DNA of 64,000 nucleotides from Lachnospiraceae bacterium (lineage in GTDB: Bacteria; Bacillota; Clostridia; Lachnospirales; Lachnospiraceae): NCBI GenBank assembly GCA_902363665.1, contig CABJAW010000013.1, forward strand, positions 1-64,000, read 5' to 3'. The notes below the pieces were generated by a model. The model did not search any database. It saw only the letters and a list, made by a program, of their open reading frames with translations, and was not told the origin of the DNA. Positions 43,245 through 51,451 of this stretch are shown one piece after another; the first letter of the stretch is position 1, and the number at the start of each line of letters is the position of its first letter. Both the position numbers and the translations under genes were made by a program.

Positions 43245-44324
43245 TCACCGGATAATGGTTCCTCCTCCGGCTACATACTCTCCGTCATAAAAAACGACTG
43301 CCTGTCCCGGTGTCACTGCCCGTACCGGCTCTTCAAATACCACTTCCGCAAGATCCTCACCGATCCGGCGCACACGTGCTTTCGTACCACTGTGGTTGTA
43401 GCGGATCTTGGCAACAACCGGGAAATCATCCACAAAATCCGGCACACTCATAAAGTTCAGACGGTCACAGATCAGACGGTCTGTAAAGACCTCCGATCCG
43501 TCCCCGACAACGACTTCATTCGTCTCCGGCCGGATCTCCAGCACGAATACAGGATGTCCCATCGACAGGTTCAGTCCTTTACGCTGCCCTACCGTGTAGT
43601 GCGTAATGCCTCTGTGGCGTCCGACTACCCTGCCGTCCGCCGTCACAAAATTTCCTTCCGGCACTTTTTTTCCGCTGTTTTCTTCGATAAAGCGCGCATA
43701 ATCCTGATCCGGCACGAAACAGATCTCCATACTGTCCGGCTTGTGCGCCACGTACAGTCCAAGGCTGTCCGCGATCTCGCGGATTTGCGTCTTCTCATAA
43801 TTTCCCACCGGCATCAAAGTTCTGGAAAGCTGCTCCTGTGTCAGATTGTACAGCGCGTACGTCTGATCCTTGTGCGCCGTCACTGACTGCCGGATCGCAT
43901 ACCTGCCGTTTGGCAGCAGATCAATCCGCGCATAATGACCGGTTGCAATGTAATCCGCTCCGATCTCCAGGCTGCGCTGCAGCAAAGACTCCCATTTCAC
44001 ATAGCGGTTGCATGCAATGCACGGATTCGGCGTGCGCCCCTCCAGATATTCTTTCATAAAATACTGAATGACCTTTTCGTCAAATTCCCTGCGGAAATTC
44101 ATCACATAATACGGAATGTCCAGCATCTGTGCCACGCGGCGCGCATCTTCCACCGCACTTAAACCACAGCATCCGCCGTTTTCTTCCATCGTCTGGTTGT
44201 CTTCCTGCTGCCAGATCTGCATCGTAACCCCGATCACATCGTAGCCCTGCTGCTTTAACAGATAAGCTGCAACGGAAGAATCAACGCCGCCCGACATTCC
44301 CACTACTGCTTTTTTTCTATTCAT
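43245..44324 (-). CDS. mnmA: tRNA-specific 2-thiouridylase MnmA
   Basis: Adds sulfur to U34 of tRNA-Lys/Glu/Gln using ATP and a persulfide relay. 359 residues: PP-loop VGMSGGVDSSVAAYLL, the first catalytic Cys in TPNPCIACNRYVKW, the second in SMEICFVPDQDY, and the C-terminal beta-barrel. The start at 44324 (MNRKKAVVG) is standard for the family. It lies downstream of iscS and iscU in one operon, fitting a role as a sulfur acceptor from that cysteine desulfurase. Confidence 0.96.
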   Translation of the reverse strand: MNRKKAVVGMSGGVDSSVAAYLLKQQGYDVIGVTMQIWQQEDNQTMEENGGCCGLSAVEDARRVAQMLDIPYYVMNFRREFDEKVIQYFMKEYLEGRTPNPCIACNRYVKWESLLQRSLEIGADYIATGHYARIDLLPNGRYAIRQSVTAHKDQTYALYNLTQEQLSRTLMPVGNYEKTQIREIADSLGLYVAHKPDSMEICFVPDQDYARFIEENSGKKVPEGNFVTADGRVVGRHRGITHYTVGQRKGLNLSMGHPVFVLEIRPETNEVVVGDGSEVFTDRLICDRLNFMSVPDFVDDFPVVAKIRYNHSGTKARVRRIGEDLAEVVFEEPVRAVTPGQAVVFYDGEYVAGGGTIIR

Positions 44325-44404
44325 ACGCTTCTTTTCCCGCTTCCGGCAGAGCAAAGAGGAGATTCTTTATCTCCTTTCCTGTCTGCCACAGCTGAGCTGA
44401 CTCA

Positions 44405-44848
44405 TCAATATTCCTCTTCTTCCGCTTCCTCACCCTCGTGAATATCGGATTTCGGTTTCTGCAGTCCCTCGATCTTGATGCCATGCTTCTCTGCGTAATC
44501 CCAGAGCGCCGCATGAATTGCCTCCTCTGCAAGCAGGGAACAGTGCACCTTTACCGGCGGAAGTCCGTCAAGTGCCTCCATAACTGCCTTATTGGTGACT
44601 TCCAGCGCTTCCTGGATTGTCTTTCCCTTTACCAGCTCCGTCGCCATGCTGCTTGTCGCAACAGCAGCGCCGCAGCCAAACGTCTTGAATTTTGCTTCCT
44701 GAATAATTCCGTTGTCATCGATATCAAGGTACATTCTCATGATATCGCCGCATTTTGCATTGCCGACGGTGCCAACACCGCTTGCATTTTCAATTTCTCC
44801 TACATTTCTCGGATGCTGGAAGTGGTCCATTACTTTTTCTGAGTACAT
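44405..44848 (-). CDS. iscU: Fe-S cluster assembly scaffold (IscU/NifU-N type)
   Basis: Scaffold on which [2Fe-2S]/[4Fe-4S] clusters are built with sulfur from IscS. 147 residues: MYSEKVMDHFQHPRNVGEI, then the three ligand Cys in NAKCGDIM, FKTFGCGAAVA and VHCSLLAEEAI, with a C-terminal acidic tail (EGEEAEEEEY). The start at 44848 has AGGAA upstream. Between iscS and mnmA. Confidence 0.95.
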   Translation of the reverse strand: MYSEKVMDHFQHPRNVGEIENASGVGTVGNAKCGDIMRMYLDIDDNGIIQEAKFKTFGCGAAVATSSMATELVKGKTIQEALEVTNKAVMEALDGLPPVKVHCSLLAEEAIHAALWDYAEKHGIKIEGLQKPKSDIHEGEEAEEEEY

Positions 44849-45029
44849 AATTCCTGTGTCCTTTCCTCTGTCCGCTGCTGTACCGGAAAAGCGGTGCGAT
44901 TCCAGTTTTTGCTTCACAACCGTGTTTCTCCGACGCAGCGGCATTTTCTGTTTTATGCGCTTTTGCGCCTGTTTTTCGATTTTATTGCCTTTATGATTCC
45001 GGCTTATCGGCTGTTATGCCGACTGATTT

Positions 45030-46211
45030 TTATTTCTGCTTTTTCACAAAATCCTCATACAGTGGTGACATGCTGCGCAGCTTCGCTACGATACCCTTTA
45101 CTTTCTCTACTACAAAATCAATATCTTCTTTTGTCGTATCTGCGCCGAGCGTCAGACGGAGAGAACCGTGCGCAATCTCGTGCGGAAGTCCGATCGCCAT
45201 CAGTACGTGTGACGGATCCAGAGATCCTGATGTACAGGCAGATCCGCTGGAACCGCAGATGCCTTCCATATCCAACATGATCAGCAGGGATTCACCCTCG
45301 ATGAACTGGAAACTGAAGTTTGCGTTGTTCGGAAGGCGGTTCGTTCTGTGGCCATTCAGTCTTGTATACGGAATCTCTGCCAGTACGCGGTCAATCAGGT
45401 AATCGCGAAGCTCTGCTTCTTTCGCAGTACGCTCCTTCATCGAATCAACTGCTTCCTGTGCAGCCTTTCCATATCCGACGATACCCGGTACATTCTCCGT
45501 ACCCGCACGGCGCTTGCGCTCCTGTGCTCCGCCATGAATGAAAGAACGGATTTTTACACCCTTACGGATGTAGAGGAAACCGATTCCTTTCGGACCGTTC
45601 AGCTTATGTCCGCTGGAGCTGAGCATATCGATGTGGCACTCATCTACATTGATCGGCAGCTGGCCATAAGCCTGCACTGCATCGGTGTGGAACAGAACGC
45701 CGTGCTTCTTTGCGATCTCTCCGATCTCTTTGATCGGCTGGATCGTACCGATTTCATTGTTTGCATACATAATAGAGATCAGGATCGTATCCGGGCGGAT
45801 TGCTTTCTCCAGCTGATCAAGCTTTACTGTACCATTTTCATCTACATCAATATAAGTCACTTCATAGCCGCGCTTCTCCAGATATTCACATGTATGCAGA
45901 ATTGCATGGTGCTCAATCTTTGAAGTAATGATGTGCTTTCCTTTTGACTCATATGCCTCTGCTGTCGCCTTCAGCGCCCAGTTGTCAGACTCAGAGCCGC
46001 CTGCCGTAAAGTAAATCTCTTCCGGTTTTGCGCCAAGTGTCGCTGCGATCGTCTCACGGCTCTTTGTGATGGCTTCCTTGCTCTTTGTACCAATGCTGTA
46101 GATACTGGACGCATTGCCGTAGCACTCCGTAAAATACGGAAGCATTGCCTGCAGAACACTTTCCGACGTCTTTGTCGTTGCCGCATTATCAAGATAAATT
46201 AATTTTCCCAT
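45030..46211 (-). CDS. iscS: Cysteine desulfurase (NifS/IscS)
   Basis: PLP enzyme taking sulfur from cysteine to form an enzyme persulfide for Fe-S clusters and tRNA thiolation. 393 residues with YLDNAATTK, GGSESDNWALK, HTDAVQAYG, the PLP-lysine region SSGHKLNGPKGIGFLY, and the active-site loop SACTSGSLDPSHVL. AAGGAG precedes the ATG at 46211. Order iscR-iscS-iscU-mnmA on the minus strand. Confidence 0.96.
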   Translation of the reverse strand: MGKLIYLDNAATTKTSESVLQAMLPYFTECYGNASSIYSIGTKSKEAITKSRETIAATLGAKPEEIYFTAGGSESDNWALKATAEAYESKGKHIITSKIEHHAILHTCEYLEKRGYEVTYIDVDENGTVKLDQLEKAIRPDTILISIMYANNEIGTIQPIKEIGEIAKKHGVLFHTDAVQAYGQLPINVDECHIDMLSSSGHKLNGPKGIGFLYIRKGVKIRSFIHGGAQERKRRAGTENVPGIVGYGKAAQEAVDSMKERTAKEAELRDYLIDRVLAEIPYTRLNGHRTNRLPNNANFSFQFIEGESLLIMLDMEGICGSSGSACTSGSLDPSHVLMAIGLPHEIAHGSLRLTLGADTTKEDIDFVVEKVKGIVAKLRSMSPLYEDFVKKQK

Positions 46212-46240
46212 TTCTTTACTCTCCTTCTGGTGGATGCGAT

Positions 46241-46711
46241 TCAGCCTGAGCAACTGTTCTGACTGTAATCTACGGAGTGAGCCTTCGCTTTTTCCTGTGC
46301 TTTCCTGCTCTCAGCGACGAGCTGGTCGAGCATCATTTCATCCACAGTTCTGGCAATACTCTCATTGATCCGCTGCCAGACATACTTGGTCACGCAGAGT
46401 TCCTCTCCCTGACAGCCCTCGTCTGTATGCGCCGTACACTCCACTGCCCGCAGGTCACCCTCCAAAGCCCTGAGCACGTCGCCGACCGAGATCTCACACA
46501 TGGGAAGAGCCAGCCGGTAACCGCCCTGTGCTCCGCGGGTACTGATCACAAGGCCTGCCTTTTTCAGCTTCGCCATCAGCTGCTCCAGATAACTTTCGGA
46601 AATATTCTGCCGAAGCGCAATGCTGCTGATGGAAACCGCCTCCTGCTCGCTGTAAAGAGCCAGATCGATCATCGCCCGCAATCCGTACTTTCCTCTCGTA
46701 GAAATTTTCAT
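46241..46711 (-). CDS. iscR: Rrf2-family Fe-S/cysteine regulator (IscR-like)
   Basis: Winged-helix repressor controlling the downstream sulfur/Fe-S operon. 156 residues: MKISTRGKYGLRAMIDLALY, HTH around ISSIALRQNISESYLEQLMA, and the cluster-ligand region ECTAHTDEGCQGEELC with three Cys as in IscR. The start at 46711 is the family's usual one. The operon promoter upstream contains a TGACA-N7-TGTCA palindrome overlapping the -35 element, consistent with autoregulation. Confidence 0.9.
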   Translation of the reverse strand: MKISTRGKYGLRAMIDLALYSEQEAVSISSIALRQNISESYLEQLMAKLKKAGLVISTRGAQGGYRLALPMCEISVGDVLRALEGDLRAVECTAHTDEGCQGEELCVTKYVWQRINESIARTVDEMMLDQLVAESRKAQEKAKAHSVDYSQNSCSG

Positions 46712-46786
46712 CTCATACCCCGCTTTATCATTGCCGACAGAAACTGCTTTTAAAGTTTTCTGCTTCATACAGTTCCGTCTTTTCAT

Positions 46787-46846
46787 TTCCGAGCGTTTTG
46801 CTCGGATTTCTTTAGAAAGAATAGCATCTGACATTGTATCTGTCAA
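46787..46846 (-). promoter_or_regulatory. Promoter and candidate Rrf2 operator of the isc operon
   Basis: Minus-strand TTGACA (46841-46846), 17-bp spacer, TATTCT (46818-46823). Between the elements, TGACA (46829-46833) and TGTCA (46841-46845) form an inverted repeat with 7-nt spacing that covers the -35. A CCGAGC-AAAAC-GCTCGG hairpin (46787-46803) would sit at the very 5' end of the transcript, which is predicted to begin near 46811. Confidence 0.65.
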
Positions 46847-46946
46847 GGGTCTTTGAAATTTTCTTTCAATAAGCTGCATCCCGGTTATAGCACAAAGCAT
46901 ATTCGCATATGCTTGAACCAACACTGTTTTTGTGGGAAGTCCCTCT

Positions 46947-48509
46947 ATGACTCTTTCTTTCGGCCCCTTTACAAAGTTTTTTATGCATCCGCTCTTTCAT
47001 TCTCTCCAAAACCGGAAAGCTTATCTTTTGAAAGGCACTTTCCTTCTTGGCGCCGCCGGTATTCTGTGTAAAATCGCGGGCTTCTTCTATAAAATATTCC
47101 TCTCCCGCACGATCGGTGCGCAGGAGATCGGTCTGTTTCACCTCTGTCTGCCGCTGTGTACCCTATGCGTCACATTTTCCGGCGGCGGTATTGCAACCAT
47201 TCTTTCCCGCCTTGCCGCGCAGTACACGGCACAAAAAGAGTCCAAAAAAGAGCAGTGCTTTCTCCTTGCTTCCCTGCTTGGCTCGCTGCTGCTTTCTCTT
47301 TTCTGTTCATTCCTCCTTTATTATAATGCCGCCTTTCTCGCACAGCGCCTTCTGAAAAATGATGCCTGTACCCCGCTTCTTTGCATTCTTTCACTCACGT
47401 TCCCGCTTGCTGCCCTTCATGCCTGTATCTCCGGATATTTCATAGGGAAAAAGCAGGTAGCGGTTCCTGCACTTTCCCAGCTCTTTGAACAGTTTTTTCG
47501 GATCGCATCCGTTCTTTTTTTCTATATTCTGTTTCTGAGGGCTGAAAAAAAGCCGGACAGCACGGTCATGGCTCTTGGGCAGCTTTCAGGAGAGCTCTCA
47601 GCCGGACTTTTCTGTCTGTTTTTTCTCTTTCTGAAAACCCCGTTTCCACAAAAAATGCCATTTCTTACTATTCCGCGCGGCATTGCTGAAGTACTTCGCC
47701 TCTCTGCACCCTTAAATCTCAGCCGAGTCGTCCTTTGCCTGTTCCAGGCGGCCGAAGCAGCCCTGCTTCCGCTGCTGCTCATCCGTTCTGGCATGACAGA
47801 TTCTGATGCACTTGCCCTTTATGGAGTCTTAAGCGGCATGGTTCTTCCGCTTCTCCTTTTTCCGACTGTTTTTACCTCCTCTGTAAGCACACTGCTGCTT
47901 CCAGTCGTTTCAGAAGCACACACACTTGGGCACTTTGGAAAAATCCAGACTGCCGTCCGCACTTCCCTGTCAGGAGGCCTTTTGCTCGGTCTTTATTTTT
48001 TCGCACTCTTTTTTCTTTATGGCGGCGAACTTGGAACTCTGCTTTTTTCCAGCAGCTCCGCCGGTATGTGCATCCGCCGTTTTTCTTTTCTCTGTCCGCT
48101 TTTGTATGCCAATACGATCCTGATCGGAATTCTGCACGGTCTTGGAAAAACAGCTGTTGTCTCACTTCAGAGCATGCTCAGTCTCGCCTTGCGCCTGGTA
48201 CTTCTGCTGATACTGATTCCGCAGCTTGGTCTTTCCGGCTATCTGCTCGCAGTTCTCTCCGGTCAGAGTGTCTCCTTTCTTCTCGCCCTTCTGACACTTT
48301 TCCGTATTGGCAGTCTTCCGCATGATTTTCTGCAGACTCTGCCGCGTCTGCTGCTCGCCTGCGCGGTCACCATCTGCGGCGGGCTCGTGCTCAGGAACTG
48401 GCTGGGGTTCGCATCCGGACAGTGGATTAATCTGCTTACAGAAAGCACAATCTGCTCTGCGCTGTTTTTTTCAGCGTATGTAAGTCTCAGAAAATCTACG
48501 GACAGATAA
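46947..48509 (+). CDS. SpoVB-like polysaccharide/lipid II flippase (MVF superfamily)
   Basis: Integral membrane transporter of the MOP superfamily, probably a lipid-linked oligosaccharide flippase with the SpoVB/Wzx pattern. About 520 residues with around 14 hydrophobic segments; the N-terminus LLKGTFLLGAAGILCKIAGFFYKIFLSRTIGAQEIGLF (landmarks GTFLL, GFFYKI, GAQEIGL) matches SpoVB-type proteins. The start is uncertain: ATG at 46947 with GGAAG upstream is used here, but 46983 is also possible. Divergent from iscR. A role in spore cortex synthesis is inferred from the family. Confidence 0.82.
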   Translation: MTLSFGPFTKFFMHPLFHSLQNRKAYLLKGTFLLGAAGILCKIAGFFYKIFLSRTIGAQEIGLFHLCLPLCTLCVTFSGGGIATILSRLAAQYTAQKESKKEQCFLLASLLGSLLLSLFCSFLLYYNAAFLAQRLLKNDACTPLLCILSLTFPLAALHACISGYFIGKKQVAVPALSQLFEQFFRIASVLFFYILFLRAEKKPDSTVMALGQLSGELSAGLFCLFFLFLKTPFPQKMPFLTIPRGIAEVLRLSAPLNLSRVVLCLFQAAEAALLPLLLIRSGMTDSDALALYGVLSGMVLPLLLFPTVFTSSVSTLLLPVVSEAHTLGHFGKIQTAVRTSLSGGLLLGLYFFALFFLYGGELGTLLFSSSSAGMCIRRFSFLCPLLYANTILIGILHGLGKTAVVSLQSMLSLALRLVLLLILIPQLGLSGYLLAVLSGQSVSFLLALLTLFRIGSLPHDFLQTLPRLLLACAVTICGGLVLRNWLGFASGQWINLLTESTICSALFFSAYVSLRKSTDR

Positions 48510-48538
48510 CCATTTTCATTAACTCCAAAGCAGCAAAA

Positions 48539-48592
48539 ATCCCGGGGACTTTGCTGCTCTTTGCTGCAGTTCGGTTGCCCCGGGGATCTCTT
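48539..48592 (+). terminator. Possible terminator after the SpoVB-like gene
   Basis: ATCCCGGGGAC and GCCCCGGGGAT can pair with one bulge around a 30-nt loop, followed by CTCTTTTAT. The T-run is weak. Confidence 0.45.
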
Positions 48593-48637
48593 TTATCTGA
48601 TTTTATCTGATTTTATCTGATTTTATCTGATTTTATC
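48591..48637. repeat. Tandem repeat of TTTTATCTGA
   Basis: The 10-mer TTTTATCTGA occurs four times in perfect succession (48591-48630), followed by a partial fifth unit TTTTATC. Intergenic, between the convergent SpoVB-like gene and glgA. Confidence 0.9.
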
Positions 48638-48771
48638 ACTGAATTTTCTTTTTATAACAATCTATTGACTATGTTTTTTCTTTATCAAAACAGCCCTTCT
48701 AAGTCCGCTTTTACAATCTGGCTTCACAGTAAATCCTTCGATTTCCGCTCTTTTCTGTCAGCTCACTCTTT

Positions 48772-50217
48772 CTACCATCCAAGCACATCCCTATACAGCT
48801 GCTCATATTTTCTTGCGGAACTGTTCCAGGAGAAATCAGCCGCCATACCACGGTCGATGAGCTTATTCCACTCGCGTCTGTGATTGTAATAAATATCCAT
48901 CGCATAGCGGATGGTATTGTACATCTCATGCGCATTGTAGTTTGCAAAACTGAAGCCGGTACCCGTACTCTCATATTCATTGTAGGGCATAACTGTATCC
49001 TTCAGTCCTCCGGTCTCACGCACGATCGGCACTGTGCCGTAGCGCAGGCTCATCAGCTGAGACAGACCACACGGCTCAAATAAGGATGGCATCAGGAACG
49101 CATCACAGGCTGCATAGATCTTATGGGACATCGGCTCAGAATAATAAATGTTGGCCGACACCTTGCCCGGATACTTCCATGCAAAATGGCGAAACATGTT
49201 TTCATACTTTTCTTCACCAGTACCAAGTACTACAAACTGCAGATTATTCTGGCACATTTCATCCATCATATAAGCAATCAGATCAAATCCTTTCTGGTCG
49301 GTCAGACGAGAAACAATACCAATCATGAAAGTGGAATCGTTCTGCTCCAATCCGAGTTCTCTTTGAAGTGCCCGCTTATTTTTTATCTTCTCCTTACGGA
49401 AATTCCGAATGTTGTACTTGTTTTCGATCAGCTGATCGGTCTCCGGATTATACTCATTGTAATCAATACCATTTACAATACCGCGCAGACAATTGGAACG
49501 AGCTCTCATCAGACCATCCAGACGTTCTCCGTAAAACGGTGTCTTAATCTCTTCCGCATACGTTTCGCTGACTGTCGTCACCGCGTCTGCATAAACGATA
49601 CCGCCCTTTAAGTAATTGGCATCGCCGTATGCCTCCAGCTTATCCGGTGCGAAATAATACATCGGCAGCCCTGTGATGTCACGAACCGTCTTTACATCCC
49701 AGACACCCTGGAATTTCAGGTTGTGGATTGTGATGATTGACTTCATGTCACGGAAAAATTCCCCTTCATGGAACTTATCCTTCAAAAGCACCGGAACAAG
49801 TCCTGTCTGCCAGTCATGACAATGTACGATATCCGGCTTGAAACCGATGACCGGAAGTGCAGAAAGCGCAGCTTTTGAAAAAAATGCAAATTTTTCGATA
49901 TCCTGATAGATATTGCCATACGGCTTCGGCCCTGCAAAATAGTATTCATTATCAATAAAATAGAACTGTACGCCGTCATATTGCATCTCCAGCACACCGA
50001 CATACTGAGAACGCCATGCCAGATCCATATAAAAATGCGTCACATAGTTCATTTTATTTTTCCATTCTTCCTTCATGCACATATACTTCGGAAGAATAAC
50101 GCGGACATCGTACTCTTCTTTATTATAACATTTTGGCAAAGAACCTACTACGTCTGCCAGACCGCCTGTTTTGATAAACGGCACTCCCTCAGACGCTACA
50201 AATAATACTTTTTTCAT
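48772..50217 (-). CDS. glgA: Glycogen synthase (ADP-glucose)
   Basis: GT5 glycosyltransferase elongating glycogen from ADP-glucose. 481 residues, two Rossmann domains: ASEGVPFIKTGGLADVVGSLPK with the KxGGL substrate motif (16-20), the HDWQT motif, the IVNGIDYNEYNP linker and the C-terminal PSLFEPCGLSQLMSLRYGT (landmark EPCGL). GGAGG lies before the ATG. It is a lone glycogen gene here; no glgC, glgD or glgP is in the window. Confidence 0.95.
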   Translation of the reverse strand: MKKVLFVASEGVPFIKTGGLADVVGSLPKCYNKEEYDVRVILPKYMCMKEEWKNKMNYVTHFYMDLAWRSQYVGVLEMQYDGVQFYFIDNEYYFAGPKPYGNIYQDIEKFAFFSKAALSALPVIGFKPDIVHCHDWQTGLVPVLLKDKFHEGEFFRDMKSIITIHNLKFQGVWDVKTVRDITGLPMYYFAPDKLEAYGDANYLKGGIVYADAVTTVSETYAEEIKTPFYGERLDGLMRARSNCLRGIVNGIDYNEYNPETDQLIENKYNIRNFRKEKIKNKRALQRELGLEQNDSTFMIGIVSRLTDQKGFDLIAYMMDEMCQNNLQFVVLGTGEEKYENMFRHFAWKYPGKVSANIYYSEPMSHKIYAACDAFLMPSLFEPCGLSQLMSLRYGTVPIVRETGGLKDTVMPYNEYESTGTGFSFANYNAHEMYNTIRYAMDIYYNHRREWNKLIDRGMAADFSWNSSARKYEQLYRDVLGW

Positions 50218-50311
50218 ACACGAACCTCCATCGATGAGCCTGGAGCCAGACCCCTGAGTTTTATAAAATTATAACTCATTTTCGTCGTAATGAAAAGCAT
50301 ATTTGTGAAAT

Positions 50312-51109
50312 TTATCTACGATTTTTATATTCCAGCCTGATTTTATCAGCAATAAGCGCAATAAATTCTGAATTTGTAGGCTTTCCTTTTCCACCGCTCA
50401 CCGTATATCCAAACAATTCTTCAATCGTATCCATCTTCCCGCGGCTCCATGCCACCTCGATTGCATGACGGATTGCACGCTCCACACGGCTCGGTGTTGT
50501 CTGATGCTGTTTCGCGATCGTCGGATATAAAATTTTCGTAATCGAATTCAGCATCTCCATATCGGTGACCGACATGATGATCGCATCGCGCAGATACTGG
50601 TATCCCTTGATATGAGCCGGTACGCCGACCTCATGGATAATGTTGGTGACATCCGTTTCCAGATTGCGTTCCAGGTATTCCTTTTCATTTACATTTGTTT
50701 CTGCCGCTTTTATTTTCACCGGGACTCCCGGGCGTTTCACCCGCGCCCGCTTGATCCGTTTCAGAACTGTATCCCGGTCAAATGGTTTTAAAATATAGTA
50801 ATCCGCCCCCAGTTCAAACGCATCCTCTGTCGTTTTTTCCTGACCCACTGCTGAAATCACAATAAAGGCCGGCTTTTTCATCTCTGGCTCATGATTGACG
50901 CGGTCCAGCACCGCAAGTCCGTCCAGCTTCGGCATGATAATATCCATCAAAACCACATCCGGCTTCTTTTCTTTGATGATATCGATCAGTTCTTCCCCGT
51001 TTCCGGCTTTTCCGACCACTCTCAGTTCTTCGTCGCTGCTGACGATCTGATCCAGCAGCTGCACCATCAGCGCATTATCATCGGCAATCGCAATATTCAG
51101 CTTCTCCAT
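50312..51109 (-). CDS. spo0A: Sporulation master regulator Spo0A
   Basis: Phosphorelay response regulator that commits the cell to sporulation. 265 residues: receiver domain with acidic pocket Asp10/Asp11, phospho-acceptor Asp56 in VVLMDIIMP and KPFD Lys, then the DNA-binding effector domain with [19 protein letters not shown] and the recognition-helix region [17 protein letters not shown], typical of clostridial Spo0A. Upstream are a sigma-A promoter and two TGNCGAA boxes. The usual partner spoIVB is about 9.8 kb away, on the other side of the purine/molybdenum island. Confidence 0.98.
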   Translation of the reverse strand: MEKLNIAIADDNALMVQLLDQIVSSDEELRVVGKAGNGEELIDIIKEKKPDVVLMDIIMPKLDGLAVLDRVNHEPEMKKPAFIVISAVGQEKTTEDAFELGADYYILKPFDRDTVLKRIKRARVKRPGVPVKIKAAETNVNEKEYLERNLETDVTNIIHEVGVPAHIKGYQYLRDAIIMSVTDMEMLNSITKILYPTIAKQHQTTPSRVERAIRHAIEVAWSRGKMDTIEELFGYTVSGGKGKPTNSEFIALIADKIRLEYKNRR

Positions 51110-51278
51110 CCTGTATTCCTCTCCTCACCCTCAGCAGTCGACGTTTTACCGAAAAAATGACGCCTGCCAATATCCAGCCATTTCTCCGAAAAATACGCTT
51201 TCCGCTCTATTTTGTTGTTGATTCGCCGAATTTTCCGTGGGCCCAATTCAAAAACTGTCACGAATAAACACTAACTGT

Positions 51279-51306
51279 ATTATATAACAATCCCTTATAT
51301 CCGCAA
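51279..51306 (-). promoter_or_regulatory. Promoter of spo0A
   Basis: Minus-strand TTGCGG (51301-51306), 16-bp spacer, TATAAT (51279-51284). The predicted start near 51272 gives a leader of about 160 nt. A sigma-H-type promoter was not convincingly found. Confidence 0.55.
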
Positions 51307-51325
51307 CAAAATCTTGTCCCGTCCA

Positions 51326-51438
51326 TTCGTCACCAATCGCCAAAATTTTACACGGAAAGTCCGAATCCACACAGAATATTAACGTTTGAAAAGCCGGTTT
51401 GTAACAGATTTTGGAGAAAAAAGTAAAAAAATGTCGAA
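51326..51438. promoter_or_regulatory. Two candidate 0A boxes upstream of spo0A
   Basis: TTCGTCA at 51326-51332 (TGACGAA on the minus strand) and TGTCGAA at 51432-51438 (plus strand) both match the known Spo0A box TGNCGAA exactly. The first is 20 bp upstream of the spo0A -35; the second lies just beyond the permease stop. A 7-mer with one free base can occur by chance. Confidence 0.5.
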
Positions 51439-51451
51439 ATTATTTTTGTTA

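Noticed and set aside
48591..48637. CRISPR array
   Set aside because: Units are 10 bp in direct succession without spacers, and no cas gene is near.
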